Below are positions 29,665-38,237 of a DNA stretch of 64,000 nt, in pieces. The notes under the pieces were generated by a model. It had not been told where the DNA came from, searched no databases, and saw only the letters and a program-made list of their open reading frames with translations. Source of the DNA: an uncultured Bacteroidota bacterium (GTDB lineage: Bacteria > Bacteroidota > Bacteroidia > Chitinophagales > Chitinophagaceae); the NCBI GenBank assembly GCA_903835005.1, contig CAILLK010000085.1, positions 62,001-126,000 on the forward strand. The letters run 5' to 3'. Numbering within the stretch: position 1 is the stretch's first letter; the number at the start of each line of letters is the position of its first letter. The translations under genes were made by a program, and so were the position numbers.

Positions 29665-30405
29665 TCATAATTGATCAGCCCCCTTTTCTACAAATACAGG
29701 CTCAATTTCTATGCCCTGTATTCCCTTTAACCTGAGGTATACTTTAGCACTGGTAAGCACATCCTGCAGGCAGTAGGAGCCTATGCGCGCCAGATCATTG
29801 TCGTGCCAGTAGGCACTGCCCACCATACTGCCATCCATATCTGATTTAGGTGAGGGAATATCGAAAACAGCAGCAAGCAATGAAAGCGATGTATAATTTT
29901 TGAAGTCGCCGAAGCGCCACATTTCCATTGTATCGAGGTGGGTAACTTCCCATGGTTTTTTTCCCATCATCTGCATGGGTTGGGGCAGCGCGATATTATT
30001 GATCACCATTCGCCGGCAAAGGAAGGGGATATCAAATTCCTTTATGTTATGACCGCAAAACTTCATATCCCTGTGGAGTGTATTGAACTTAACCAGCATA
30101 TCGCAGAAGTCGGTTAAAAGTGTGTGTTCATTATCATTAACGAGTGACTTGAGGCGCATTTTCCAGCTATCACCCTGTTGTATCAGGCTGCCGAAACCAA
30201 TGCAGACAACTTTGGCAAATTCGGAATAAATACCTGCACGGTTATTGAAAAGGAATGCCGGATCGGTATCACTTTCCGGCGCTGATTTTATTGACTTCGA
30301 CTTCCTTGTCCATTCTGCCTGCATGGCAGCAGTCAAAAAGTTAAAATCAGGCTGAACAGGTACAGTTTCGATGTCGATAAATAAAATTTCCTTTAAATTT
30401 TCCAT
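29665..30405 (-). CDS. PolB-like 3'-5' exonuclease (RNase H-like fold)
   Basis: EILFIDIETVPVQPDF, CGHNIKEFDIPFLCRRM, YCLQDVLTSAKVYLRL. Confidence 0.8.
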   Translation of the reverse strand: MENLKEILFIDIETVPVQPDFNFLTAAMQAEWTRKSKSIKSAPESDTDPAFLFNNRAGIYSEFAKVVCIGFGSLIQQGDSWKMRLKSLVNDNEHTLLTDFCDMLVKFNTLHRDMKFCGHNIKEFDIPFLCRRMVINNIALPQPMQMMGKKPWEVTHLDTMEMWRFGDFKNYTSLSLLAAVFDIPSPKSDMDGSMVGSAYWHDNDLARIGSYCLQDVLTSAKVYLRLKGIQGIEIEPVFVEKGADQL

Positions 30406-30473
30406 TTACCAAAGGTTGTATATTACATTTGTAGTAAAGTTAATTTCTCCCAGAGTTTTAAACAAAGTAAATC

Positions 30474-31424
30474 ATGAGTCAGTTTAATCAACCATCTCCA
30501 CAGCCACCATCTCAGAATAACCCGGGCAGAAAAAACAATTCAATTATATATTGGGTTGTCATCCTTATTCTTTTTACAGGCTGCCTGTACCTTTTCATGA
30601 GTAAGAATAAGATGGCCGAAGATAACAATAACCTGCTGAAACAAAAACAACAACAGGTAGACAGCATTAAGAATGACCGGTCGACGCTGCAATCTGAATT
30701 TGATGCCGTTTCTGCGAAAGTAGACCAGCTGGAATCTCAGAAATCCAAAATGGACAGCGCATTGCAGGGCGATAAGTCGCAAATGATGCAATTGCAGGCG
30801 CGTATCAGGTCAATACTGAGTAAGGGCAATGCAACCAGGCAGGAACTTAAAGATGCCCGTGAAATGATTGCCAGCCTGAACGATAAAACAAAAGAATATG
30901 AGGCAAAAATAGCCGAACTTGAAAAGGAAAATAAGACGCTTACCGGAAAGAATAAAGTGCTGACAAAGGAACGGGATTCAACGGTGGCAAAAAATATTGC
31001 GCTCAAGCAGGTGGGCTCAGTGCTGCATGCTTCCAATATAAGAATGGAACCTATTCATGTAAGACGGAATGGAAAAGAAAAGGAAACCTCAAAAGCAAAG
31101 AAGGTAAATGAACTGAGAATAACCTTTGATATTGATGAAAACAGGATAGCTGAGAGTGGCACCAAGCAGGTATATGTGCGGATAATAGGTCCTGACCAGA
31201 GCGTGCTGAGTAATACCGCCAACGGATCCGGATCAATGACATCAACAAGCGGGGACCAGCTTTTGTTTTCAGTAATGAAGGAAATACCGCTTGTTCAGGG
31301 ACAACCAGTAAAAGACGTGGTAATTGACTGGCACCAGGACGGAAATTACCTGAAAGGAACCTACAGTATTGAAATATTCAACGAAGGGTATAAAGTAGGT
31401 AATGGTAATGTGACGCTGAAATAA
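30474..31424 (+). CDS. membrane-anchored coiled-coil protein
   Basis: single TM near N-terminus, long heptad-like region, C-terminal beta-rich domain. Confidence 0.6.
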   Translation: MSQFNQPSPQPPSQNNPGRKNNSIIYWVVILILFTGCLYLFMSKNKMAEDNNNLLKQKQQQVDSIKNDRSTLQSEFDAVSAKVDQLESQKSKMDSALQGDKSQMMQLQARIRSILSKGNATRQELKDAREMIASLNDKTKEYEAKIAELEKENKTLTGKNKVLTKERDSTVAKNIALKQVGSVLHASNIRMEPIHVRRNGKEKETSKAKKVNELRITFDIDENRIAESGTKQVYVRIIGPDQSVLSNTANGSGSMTSTSGDQLLFSVMKEIPLVQGQPVKDVVIDWHQDGNYLKGTYSIEIFNEGYKVGNGNVTLK

Positions 31425-31670
31425 ATTACCCCCAGCCAGGCTTTCACTACTTTTATAATTGCAAAAAGTGAAAAACGAATTCAGAGCTATGGCATTTGAA
31501 CTAAAACTGCATTTTAATTAATTAATTTTGCAAATAATTAATTATCAAATTGTTATAGCAAACTGTACAGCTTGTTACATTTCGTTCGCTGATCAGTTAA
31601 CAATTATATAATGTTGTATTCTTTTTAGTTCCCCTGCCGTAGCCTAATTTTACAACTGATTAGTGAAATT

Positions 31671-32357
31671 ATGGAAGTATTCCCTGGTAAGATTTTGATA
31701 GTGGATGATGAACCAGAGATTTTGGAGATCATCAGTTATAATTTAAAAAACAAGGGCTATCTCATAGCCGCTGCTAAAGACGGCGTTGAAGCCATCAGAA
31801 AAGCAAAAGAATTCAGGCCTGATCTCATCCTCCTGGATATCATGATGCCTAATAAAGATGGTATTGAAACCATAAGAGAACTCAGGAATATGCCCGAGTT
31901 TGATGATACGGCAATTATTTTCCTTACAGCCCTCAGCGATGAGAAATACGAAATAGACGGTTTAAAGCTGGGAGCTGATGATTACATTGCCAAACCCATT
32001 AAGCCCGAACTGCTAGCCACACGTATTGGTTCTGCGCTCAGACGTTTCCGTAAGGATGAGGAGCAGGAGCAAAAACAGACTTTTGGTGATCTGGAAATCA
32101 ATAAAACCAAGTTTACTGTTTCTTATAAAAGCGTGGAAATATTACTTGCCAAGAAAGAGTTTGAATTATTATCCCTGCTGGCATCCAAGCCAGGCCGTGT
32201 TTTTCTGCGCAACGAAATTCTGCAAAGGGTTTGGGGTACAGATGTAATTGTAGGCGACCGTACCATTGATGTTCATATCCGCAAAATACGCCAGAAGGCA
32301 GGTATTGACCTTATTACCACTGTAAAAGGGGTTGGGTATAAGTTTGAAATGGCTTGA
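31671..32357 (+). CDS. OmpR/PhoB-family response regulator
   Basis: receiver (KILIVDDEPEILEIISYNL, DLILLDIMMPNKDGIE, DDYIAKPIKPE) plus winged HTH (RVWGTDVIVGDRTIDVHIRKIRQKAG). Confidence 0.95.
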   Translation: MEVFPGKILIVDDEPEILEIISYNLKNKGYLIAAAKDGVEAIRKAKEFRPDLILLDIMMPNKDGIETIRELRNMPEFDDTAIIFLTALSDEKYEIDGLKLGADDYIAKPIKPELLATRIGSALRRFRKDEEQEQKQTFGDLEINKTKFTVSYKSVEILLAKKEFELLSLLASKPGRVFLRNEILQRVWGTDVIVGDRTIDVHIRKIRQKAGIDLITTVKGVGYKFEMA

Positions 32358-32520
32358 TTGAGTAATTAGTCTAAAGTAGTTATTCTAAAGTAGTTAGTTC
32401 ACAATTTGAATCAATTGCGGGAGTCAGCATTTTGAAGTTGTTTTTATTTAGTTCAAACCAATTTCAGGTAGCCTGCAGACCTTTGTCGAAAGGCTTGATA
32501 TGATATTTTTTTTCGTGCAA

Positions 32521-32565
32521 ACTAAAGACTTACAACTAAAGACTTACAACTAAAGACTTACGACT
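32521..32565. repeat. tandem 14-bp repeat (ACTAAAGACTTACA)
   Basis: three near-identical copies in the intergenic gap. Confidence 0.85.
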
Positions 32566-32584
32566 TTTATATTACCTTAGTACC

Positions 32585-33637
32585 ATGTCTGTACTGGATA
32601 CCAAAAATCTTTCACCCCGGTTACTTTCTTTTATAACAGCGGTAATTATTGCTACGGCTAACTCATTGCTTAGCCTGCTCCTTCATCAGAACTGGTATAT
32701 ACCCATTGTGGTTTTTGGTATAACTTTCATTTTCATCTACTGGTTGTATTATTATACCCTACAACGTTTTATTTACCGCAAGATCAAGATTATATATAAG
32801 TTCATCTATCAGACAAAGGCTACCAAAAAAGAAGAGTTCTTTTATGAAAATATCCTTCCACAGAAATCTATTGAAGAGGTTAGCCAGGATGTTCAGAAAT
32901 GGGCTACCCAGCGGAAGGATGAAATTGACATGCTTCGGGCCAATGAGCAGTTCAGGAAAGAATTTCTGATGAACCTGGCCCATGAATTACGTACCCCTAT
33001 TTTTTCGGTACAAGGCTATGTAGATACCTTACTGGGCGGCGCGCTTGAAGATGAAGAGGTAAACCGGAAATTTCTGACCAATGCATCAAAAAGCATCGAC
33101 AGGCTGGTGCGCCTGGTTGATGACCTGGACGAAATATCGAAACTGGAATCGGGAAAGATACCATTGATACAGGAATCATTTGTGATACAGGACCTGATTA
33201 AAGATGTATATGAGGAGTTATCTCTGAAAGCCAAGGAACGGGAGGCGCAGCTATCGTTTAAAAAGGGGACCGAGCGGCCGATAAGCGTAACCGCGGATAA
33301 ACAGAAGATAAAGCAGGTATTGGTGAACCTGGTGGAGAATGCCCTGAAATACGGCAATGAGAAAGGCAATGTAATTGCCGGAAGTTATGAAATGGATGAC
33401 AACCACATCTATATAGAAATTTCGGACGACGGGCCTGGAATAGCAGAGGAGCATCTTGCTCGGGTTTTTGAACGGTTTTACCGTGCCGACAGAAGCCGTG
33501 CCCGCGCCATAGGCGGTACAGGCTTGGGCCTGGCGATAGTCAAACACATTATTGAAGCCCATGGCCAGACTGTAAATGTGCGCAGCAAACCCGGAGTAGG
33601 TTCTTCGTTCGGTTTTACGCTGGATAAAGCAAAATAA
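32585..33637 (+). CDS. PhoR-like sensor histidine kinase
   Basis: H-box LMNLAHELRTPIFSVQGY; N-box LVNLVENALKYG; ISDDGPGIAEEHL; GGTGLGLAIVKHIIEAHGQ. Confidence 0.95.
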   Translation: MSVLDTKNLSPRLLSFITAVIIATANSLLSLLLHQNWYIPIVVFGITFIFIYWLYYYTLQRFIYRKIKIIYKFIYQTKATKKEEFFYENILPQKSIEEVSQDVQKWATQRKDEIDMLRANEQFRKEFLMNLAHELRTPIFSVQGYVDTLLGGALEDEEVNRKFLTNASKSIDRLVRLVDDLDEISKLESGKIPLIQESFVIQDLIKDVYEELSLKAKEREAQLSFKKGTERPISVTADKQKIKQVLVNLVENALKYGNEKGNVIAGSYEMDDNHIYIEISDDGPGIAEEHLARVFERFYRADRSRARAIGGTGLGLAIVKHIIEAHGQTVNVRSKPGVGSSFGFTLDKAK

Positions 33638-33807
33638 TAAGGTGATTTTATACCTATCCGTTTTTAAATTATCATGGAATGCCATTCTTTTCCCTGCGAA
33701 TTATTCATTAAGTATTTCAGCCTGATAAGTATCCCAGATAAAACAGCCTTTTTGAACCTATTCTGAATATCTTACACTTTCATTTAAAGGTATTATTGAT
33801 GCAAATA

Positions 33808-33841
33808 CAGAAGCCTTACCATTATTACGGCAAGGCTTCTG
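33808..33841. terminator. hairpin between convergent genes
   Basis: CAGAAGCCTT...AAGGCTTCTG. Confidence 0.7.
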
Positions 33842-33871
33842 AAAATGTCTGTTATATTAACCCGCTAATGA

Positions 33872-34786
33872 CTAACCCAGGCGCTCCTCCTCTTTTCCCA
33901 GCTTCTTGATTTTTATGATCAGGAAAACCAGGTAAAGGATAGTGCCCCAGACACCGATTACGATAGAGTAGGCCATAAAAACCAACCAGAACGGTGAGTG
34001 AAACTGAGACCCCCATAATGCCCGCTGAAAGAAATCATCGTTGGCCGTAAACTTTACACCCCATGGCTCTGATTTCTCAATCCTGAGGTTACCATATGTA
34101 TCATTGTCTTCCACTTTTGCGACAAGAATAATATTCCCGGTCTTATCGCCCGGCATACCCAGTTTCTTAAATTCGCCCTTTACCTTACCTAAGGAATCAG
34201 TTGTATAACTTTGCTCTTCACCAATCTGAAGGTCACCGCCAAGCCTTTTAATACCCATTTTCACATCTATACCCTTAACCGGAACCCACTGGTTATCTTT
34301 AAATTCTGAAACCATAGCCACCACATTTTTATCATCGGCTGTATCAATGGTTATCCTGGCTTTTGCAATACTCAGTTCGGTATTGGTTTCGTCATAATCC
34401 TTTGTTTTATCTGTTACCGCAATAAAAGTATGGCTGGAGGAAGCCTTCCATATTTTTTCGAGCGAGGCCGGGATGTCGGCGGTCGCTTTTCCTTTTTCGC
34501 CGGTTACAACTGTGGCTATCAGTCCAAGTCCTTTACCCGTCGAGTCTTTATCCAGATAAAGCTTTATTGTAGCGCCCCCCACAGGCTGAAACTTTCCATC
34601 GATTTTGCTTTTGGCATTAACTGTCAGGTAGGGCAGTTTATTATCAAGAGAGAAATAGGAGATGGTAACCTTTAAGGGGCCTTTCTCCCCTTCCTTTGCA
34701 GTAGCATTAAATCCTGCCAAACCAGCGAGCAAAAATAATACTACACCTGCGCAATTACTTATGATGTTCCTTTTCATGTTGTTCAA
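33872..34786 (-). CDS. hypothetical exported protein with C-terminal TM, in NrfD gene cluster
   Basis: signal-like N-terminus, beta-rich domain, C-terminal TM; overlaps next gene. Confidence 0.65.
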   Translation of the reverse strand: MNNMKRNIISNCAGVVLFLLAGLAGFNATAKEGEKGPLKVTISYFSLDNKLPYLTVNAKSKIDGKFQPVGGATIKLYLDKDSTGKGLGLIATVVTGEKGKATADIPASLEKIWKASSSHTFIAVTDKTKDYDETNTELSIAKARITIDTADDKNVVAMVSEFKDNQWVPVKGIDVKMGIKRLGGDLQIGEEQSYTTDSLGKVKGEFKKLGMPGDKTGNIILVAKVEDNDTYGNLRIEKSEPWGVKFTANDDFFQRALWGSQFHSPFWLVFMAYSIVIGVWGTILYLVFLIIKIKKLGKEEERLG

Positions 34787-36134
34787 TTAAAGTTTCTTGA
34801 ATTGGTATAATTGGAAAAATCCTTGCAAAAATGGTAATCACAAGCAGCGCTCCAGCCAATGAACCCATGGCTATTGCCCACTCCTCCCAACTGGGGAAAT
34901 AATGTTTGTAACTTTCCGGAACATTATGCATGGGTAAAAAAGGATGTAATAAAGTAGGAGTAACTATCAGGTATCTTTTAAACCATGCACCCACTACTAT
35001 CATTATACCCACAATAAACATTGGAAACGGATGACGGCCTTTTTTGAATAGCAGTACAATTATCGGAATGATCATACCACCGAGAATTGCCGACCAGAAC
35101 AAAGGCGCGAAAGAACCAATAAACAAACTATCCAGAAATCCCTCTTCAGGTTTCTTCATCTTAAAAGCCGGAACAAGGAATTCATTTACGTTAAAGTACA
35201 TGTAGAGTAATGCAAGCATTACAGTAACCTTGCCCATTTTATCAAAATGTTCGTAAGTAATGTAATTTTTAAGGTTGTAGTATTTTCTGAAAACATACAT
35301 TGCCACAGTAACGGCACCCGAACCTACAAGGAATGCACCTGAAATAAAGTATGGACCGAAGTTGGTACTGTCCCATCCGGGCCTGTAGGTTGTGGCAAAC
35401 AACCATGAAGTAACTGTATGTATACTGAATGCAACCGGTACAATAGCTATACACAAAATGTTGATTGCCTTTTTGCTGATTCTGAATTGCAGATGGGTTC
35501 CTTTCCAGAATGATCCCATAAACCGGTATAATTTGTAAAATTTGGTCTTTTCCTTAGTTGCCAGTAAAATTTTCATATCGGGCAGTAAAGGAATATAGAG
35601 CAACAATAAACTGATAAAAAAGTAGGTAGTAATAACAGTTACGTCCCATATAATGGGAGATTGAAGCCGGCCAAACAAAAACAAGTTGTAAAAACGCTCC
35701 GGCCGGCCCATGTCTACAATAATTATTATAGCTGCAAAAGTTATTGCAGATACTGCAATAATCTCTGCAATCCGGGTAAGGGGCGTGCTCCAGTGAACAC
35801 CCGTCAGCCTGAGTACCGCTGTGATCAATGAACCAACGAGGCTGATAGCTACAAAGAATACGAAATTGGAAATGTAAATACCCCAGGAGGCATAATCCCT
35901 CATATTGGTTACAACAAGTCCGTATTTCAACTGCCGGAAATAGGCAAAAACACCCACCATGCAAATAACCACCAGTATACCCATCCATATCATCCCAAGC
36001 TTACCAAATTTCCTGGGTAAAAGATCACTGATGATCTGCTCATCAGTCAGTGCGTCCGGTTTCCGCCTCCCATTTGCAAAAGTTGGAGCGTTAGCGGCCT
36101 TTTTATCATTATTAATTGAAATTGAGTTTTCCAC
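34755..36134 (-). CDS. NrfD/PsrC-like polytopic membrane subunit
   Basis: multi-TM; VDMGRPERFYNLFLFGRLQSPIIWDVTVITTYFF; SIHTVTSWLFATTYRPGWDSTNFGPYFISGAFLVGSGAV. Confidence 0.88.
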   Translation of the reverse strand: MENSISINNDKKAANAPTFANGRRKPDALTDEQIISDLLPRKFGKLGMIWMGILVVICMVGVFAYFRQLKYGLVVTNMRDYASWGIYISNFVFFVAISLVGSLITAVLRLTGVHWSTPLTRIAEIIAVSAITFAAIIIIVDMGRPERFYNLFLFGRLQSPIIWDVTVITTYFFISLLLLYIPLLPDMKILLATKEKTKFYKLYRFMGSFWKGTHLQFRISKKAINILCIAIVPVAFSIHTVTSWLFATTYRPGWDSTNFGPYFISGAFLVGSGAVTVAMYVFRKYYNLKNYITYEHFDKMGKVTVMLALLYMYFNVNEFLVPAFKMKKPEEGFLDSLFIGSFAPLFWSAILGGMIIPIIVLLFKKGRHPFPMFIVGIMIVVGAWFKRYLIVTPTLLHPFLPMHNVPESYKHYFPSWEEWAIAMGSLAGALLVITIFARIFPIIPIQETLIEQHEKEHHK

Positions 36135-36159
36135 TTTAAATTATTTTAAGTGATTAATA

Positions 36160-37083
36160 TTAACCCTTGTCTATTTCCATTCCTTTTTCAAACGGGAAAT
36201 TCCTTGCAGCAGGTGGCAGGTAATAAACACTGGGTTTGGTGCCCAGGTCATCCATTAGCTGGTATCCGGCCTTATCTTTTATTAAATCACTGAACCGGAA
36301 TGTTTCCGCGCCATTGGTAACACTGTCTTCGTTCAGGTCTCCATAAAAGAAAGTCCCGTTAGGGCAGGCAGATACACAATGGGGCAATTCATTTTTTCTT
36401 GCCATGTCGGGACAGAAATCACATTTGCCAACAGTGCCTTTTTTCTGCGGTACACTTGTCTCGCAGGAATACGGTTGTCCGCAAAGCTCTTCAGAAACGG
36501 TATCGGGTTTTTCCCAGTTGAACACCCTTATACTGTAAGGGCATGCAGCCATACAAAAACGGCAACCAATACAACGGTCGCTGTCGATCAGTACAATACC
36601 ATCCTGCCTTTTGAAAGTTGCATCAACCGGGCAAACCTTTACGCAGGGCGGTTCATCGCAATGCATACAGGTAGTTGGCTGCCAGTAAGGCGCAGTATGC
36701 TCCCCTTCATTCATCGGATATACTTTGAGCCAGTTAAGGTCAGAATGTACATGATGCATATGATTGCAGGCAGCCTGGCATTTGCGCAGGTTTTTACACC
36801 TGGACAAATCTATTACCATTACAAACTTTTTGCCAGGGATACCCCTTCTCTCCTCGCTGTTGGTAATTGCAGGCAACTGAGGTACCGGTTTGAGAAAAGC
36901 TTTATCCACTTCAATTACTTCTCCATCGACGGATAAAAGTTTGACCTTTTCGCCCGATGCTTTTACCATTTCATCCGCACCGGCCTCAAAAGGGCTCTTT
37001 TTAGAAGAACATCCTGCAAGTACGAGGCCTCCGGTGACCAGCGTGGCAAGAAACTCTTTGCGCGAAGCGTTATTTATGTCCAT
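36160..37083 (-). CDS. 4Fe-4S ferredoxin-type electron-transfer subunit
   Basis: CKNLRKCQAACNHMH, CMHCDEPPCVKVCPVDATFKRQDGIVLIDSDRCIGCRFCMAACPY, CDFCPDMARKNELPHCVSACP. Confidence 0.92.
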   Translation of the reverse strand: MDINNASRKEFLATLVTGGLVLAGCSSKKSPFEAGADEMVKASGEKVKLLSVDGEVIEVDKAFLKPVPQLPAITNSEERRGIPGKKFVMVIDLSRCKNLRKCQAACNHMHHVHSDLNWLKVYPMNEGEHTAPYWQPTTCMHCDEPPCVKVCPVDATFKRQDGIVLIDSDRCIGCRFCMAACPYSIRVFNWEKPDTVSEELCGQPYSCETSVPQKKGTVGKCDFCPDMARKNELPHCVSACPNGTFFYGDLNEDSVTNGAETFRFSDLIKDKAGYQLMDDLGTKPSVYYLPPAARNFPFEKGMEIDKG

Positions 37084-37110
37084 GATATTCTGAATATTTG
37101 ATTTGATTGG

Positions 37111-37347
37111 TTATTTGCCTTTTACCCAATTCTGAAGTTCTTTATCAGAAACTTTTGTTGTATTGGCAGCAAGCAATGCGGCATCAATCTCCACCAGCTG
37201 CCCGTCCTGGGTTAGCATTTTAACTGTAGCTGGCTTCTTCTCTGATTTCCAGGGAATCAAAGCAGCACCTGCGGCCGAAAAAAGGGATACAACACCCAAC
37301 CAGCCTAACAATTTTCTTCGGGATACTTTATTGTCTTCAACTTGCAT
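37111..37347 (-). CDS. small protein with Tat-like N-terminus (SRRKLLGWLG)
   Basis: 78 aa; shares VKMLTQDGQLVEIDAALL motif with VKLLSVDGEVIEVDKAFL of the adjacent Fe-S subunit. Confidence 0.7.
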   Translation of the reverse strand: MQVEDNKVSRRKLLGWLGVVSLFSAAGAALIPWKSEKKPATVKMLTQDGQLVEIDAALLAANTTKVSDKELQNWVKGK

Positions 37348-37457
37348 AAAAACCGGGATTTGTTTAAACTTGGTACTAATTATTCTTTATGGGATCGGAT
37401 CTCCTCCAGTGGTATATGAGTCTATTATTTACTGGATTCAAATTCACTTAAAAAAAG

Positions 37458-37502
37458 ATTCCGGGCTGCAAAAAATCAAAACATTTAAAAGCAGCCCGGA
37501 AT
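37458..37502 (-). other. hairpin between cytochrome c and 78-aa gene (terminator or processing site)
   Basis: ATTCCGGGCTGC (37458-37469) / GCAGCCCGGAAT (37491-37502), perfect 12-bp stem. Confidence 0.75.
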
Positions 37503-37534
37503 ATCTCAGCATTTCCTTTGAGCTTGAAATAAGC

Positions 37535-37933
37535 TTATTTCTTCAACGACCTTACATAATTCACTACATCCCAGATATCATTAGCTTCGGGCATTTTCTT
37601 CTTGAAGCTAGGCATATCATCTCTTCCTTCAGAAATTTTGTAGAAGATTGAACCATCAGACTGAGACTGGAATGCAGCCTTTGAAAAATCGCCTGGTTCT
37701 GTTTTCAACTCAGAAGCTTTTGTGCCATCACCCAGCCCGGTTTTACCGTGGCAGGATGCACAATGCTTAGCAAACAGCGCTTTGCCGTTGGCAACAGATT
37801 CAGCACCTTTTTGCGGATTAGCCTTAGATGCTGCAGGAGCAGGAGCATTCCAAGGTTTTTTGCCATCAGGCATAAAAGCGAAGCACATTACAGAGAAGCC
37901 AACCACGGCACTCACTAAAATTGTTCTTTTCAT
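37535..37933 (-). CDS. monoheme c-type cytochrome
   Basis: signal peptide and ALFAKHCASCHGKTGLGDGTKA; GRDDMPSFKKKM. Confidence 0.92.
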   Translation of the reverse strand: MKRTILVSAVVGFSVMCFAFMPDGKKPWNAPAPAASKANPQKGAESVANGKALFAKHCASCHGKTGLGDGTKASELKTEPGDFSKAAFQSQSDGSIFYKISEGRDDMPSFKKKMPEANDIWDVVNYVRSLKK

Positions 37934-38134
37934 TTGTTTTTGATTTGGTTAAAAAATTAAGAATCAGAATAAAGCTTGATAATAATTTCGGGGATTTTTA
38001 AAGAAGGAGTACTATCTGTGTTTTAAATTTCAATCCCCTCCAACTTTATATTCCAGAAGATTTCTCCCGCTTAAATCCTTCATAAAAGTAGGCCTGATTA
38101 AGAGACTGTTTTATGACAAAGCGCATTACTTTTA

Positions 38135-38148
38135 ATGATTATAGTCAT
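38135..38148. promoter_or_regulatory. FNR-like palindrome ATGATTATAGTCAT
   Basis: TGAT-N4-(A/G)TCA core, about 200 bp upstream of the cytochrome c start. Confidence 0.5.
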
Positions 38149-38187
38149 AATCCCCGGCCCTTCCGGGAGGCTTTTACAACAAGCAGA

Positions 38188-38213
38188 CAGGCCTCGTAAA
38201 ATTACGAGGCCTG
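38188..38213 (-). terminator. terminator-like hairpin after the Ig-like repeat protein
   Basis: CAGGCCTCGTAA / TTACGAGGCCTG perfect 12-bp stem. Confidence 0.75.
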
Positions 38214-38237
38214 CCAGATCTGTTTTAACACTTAATT

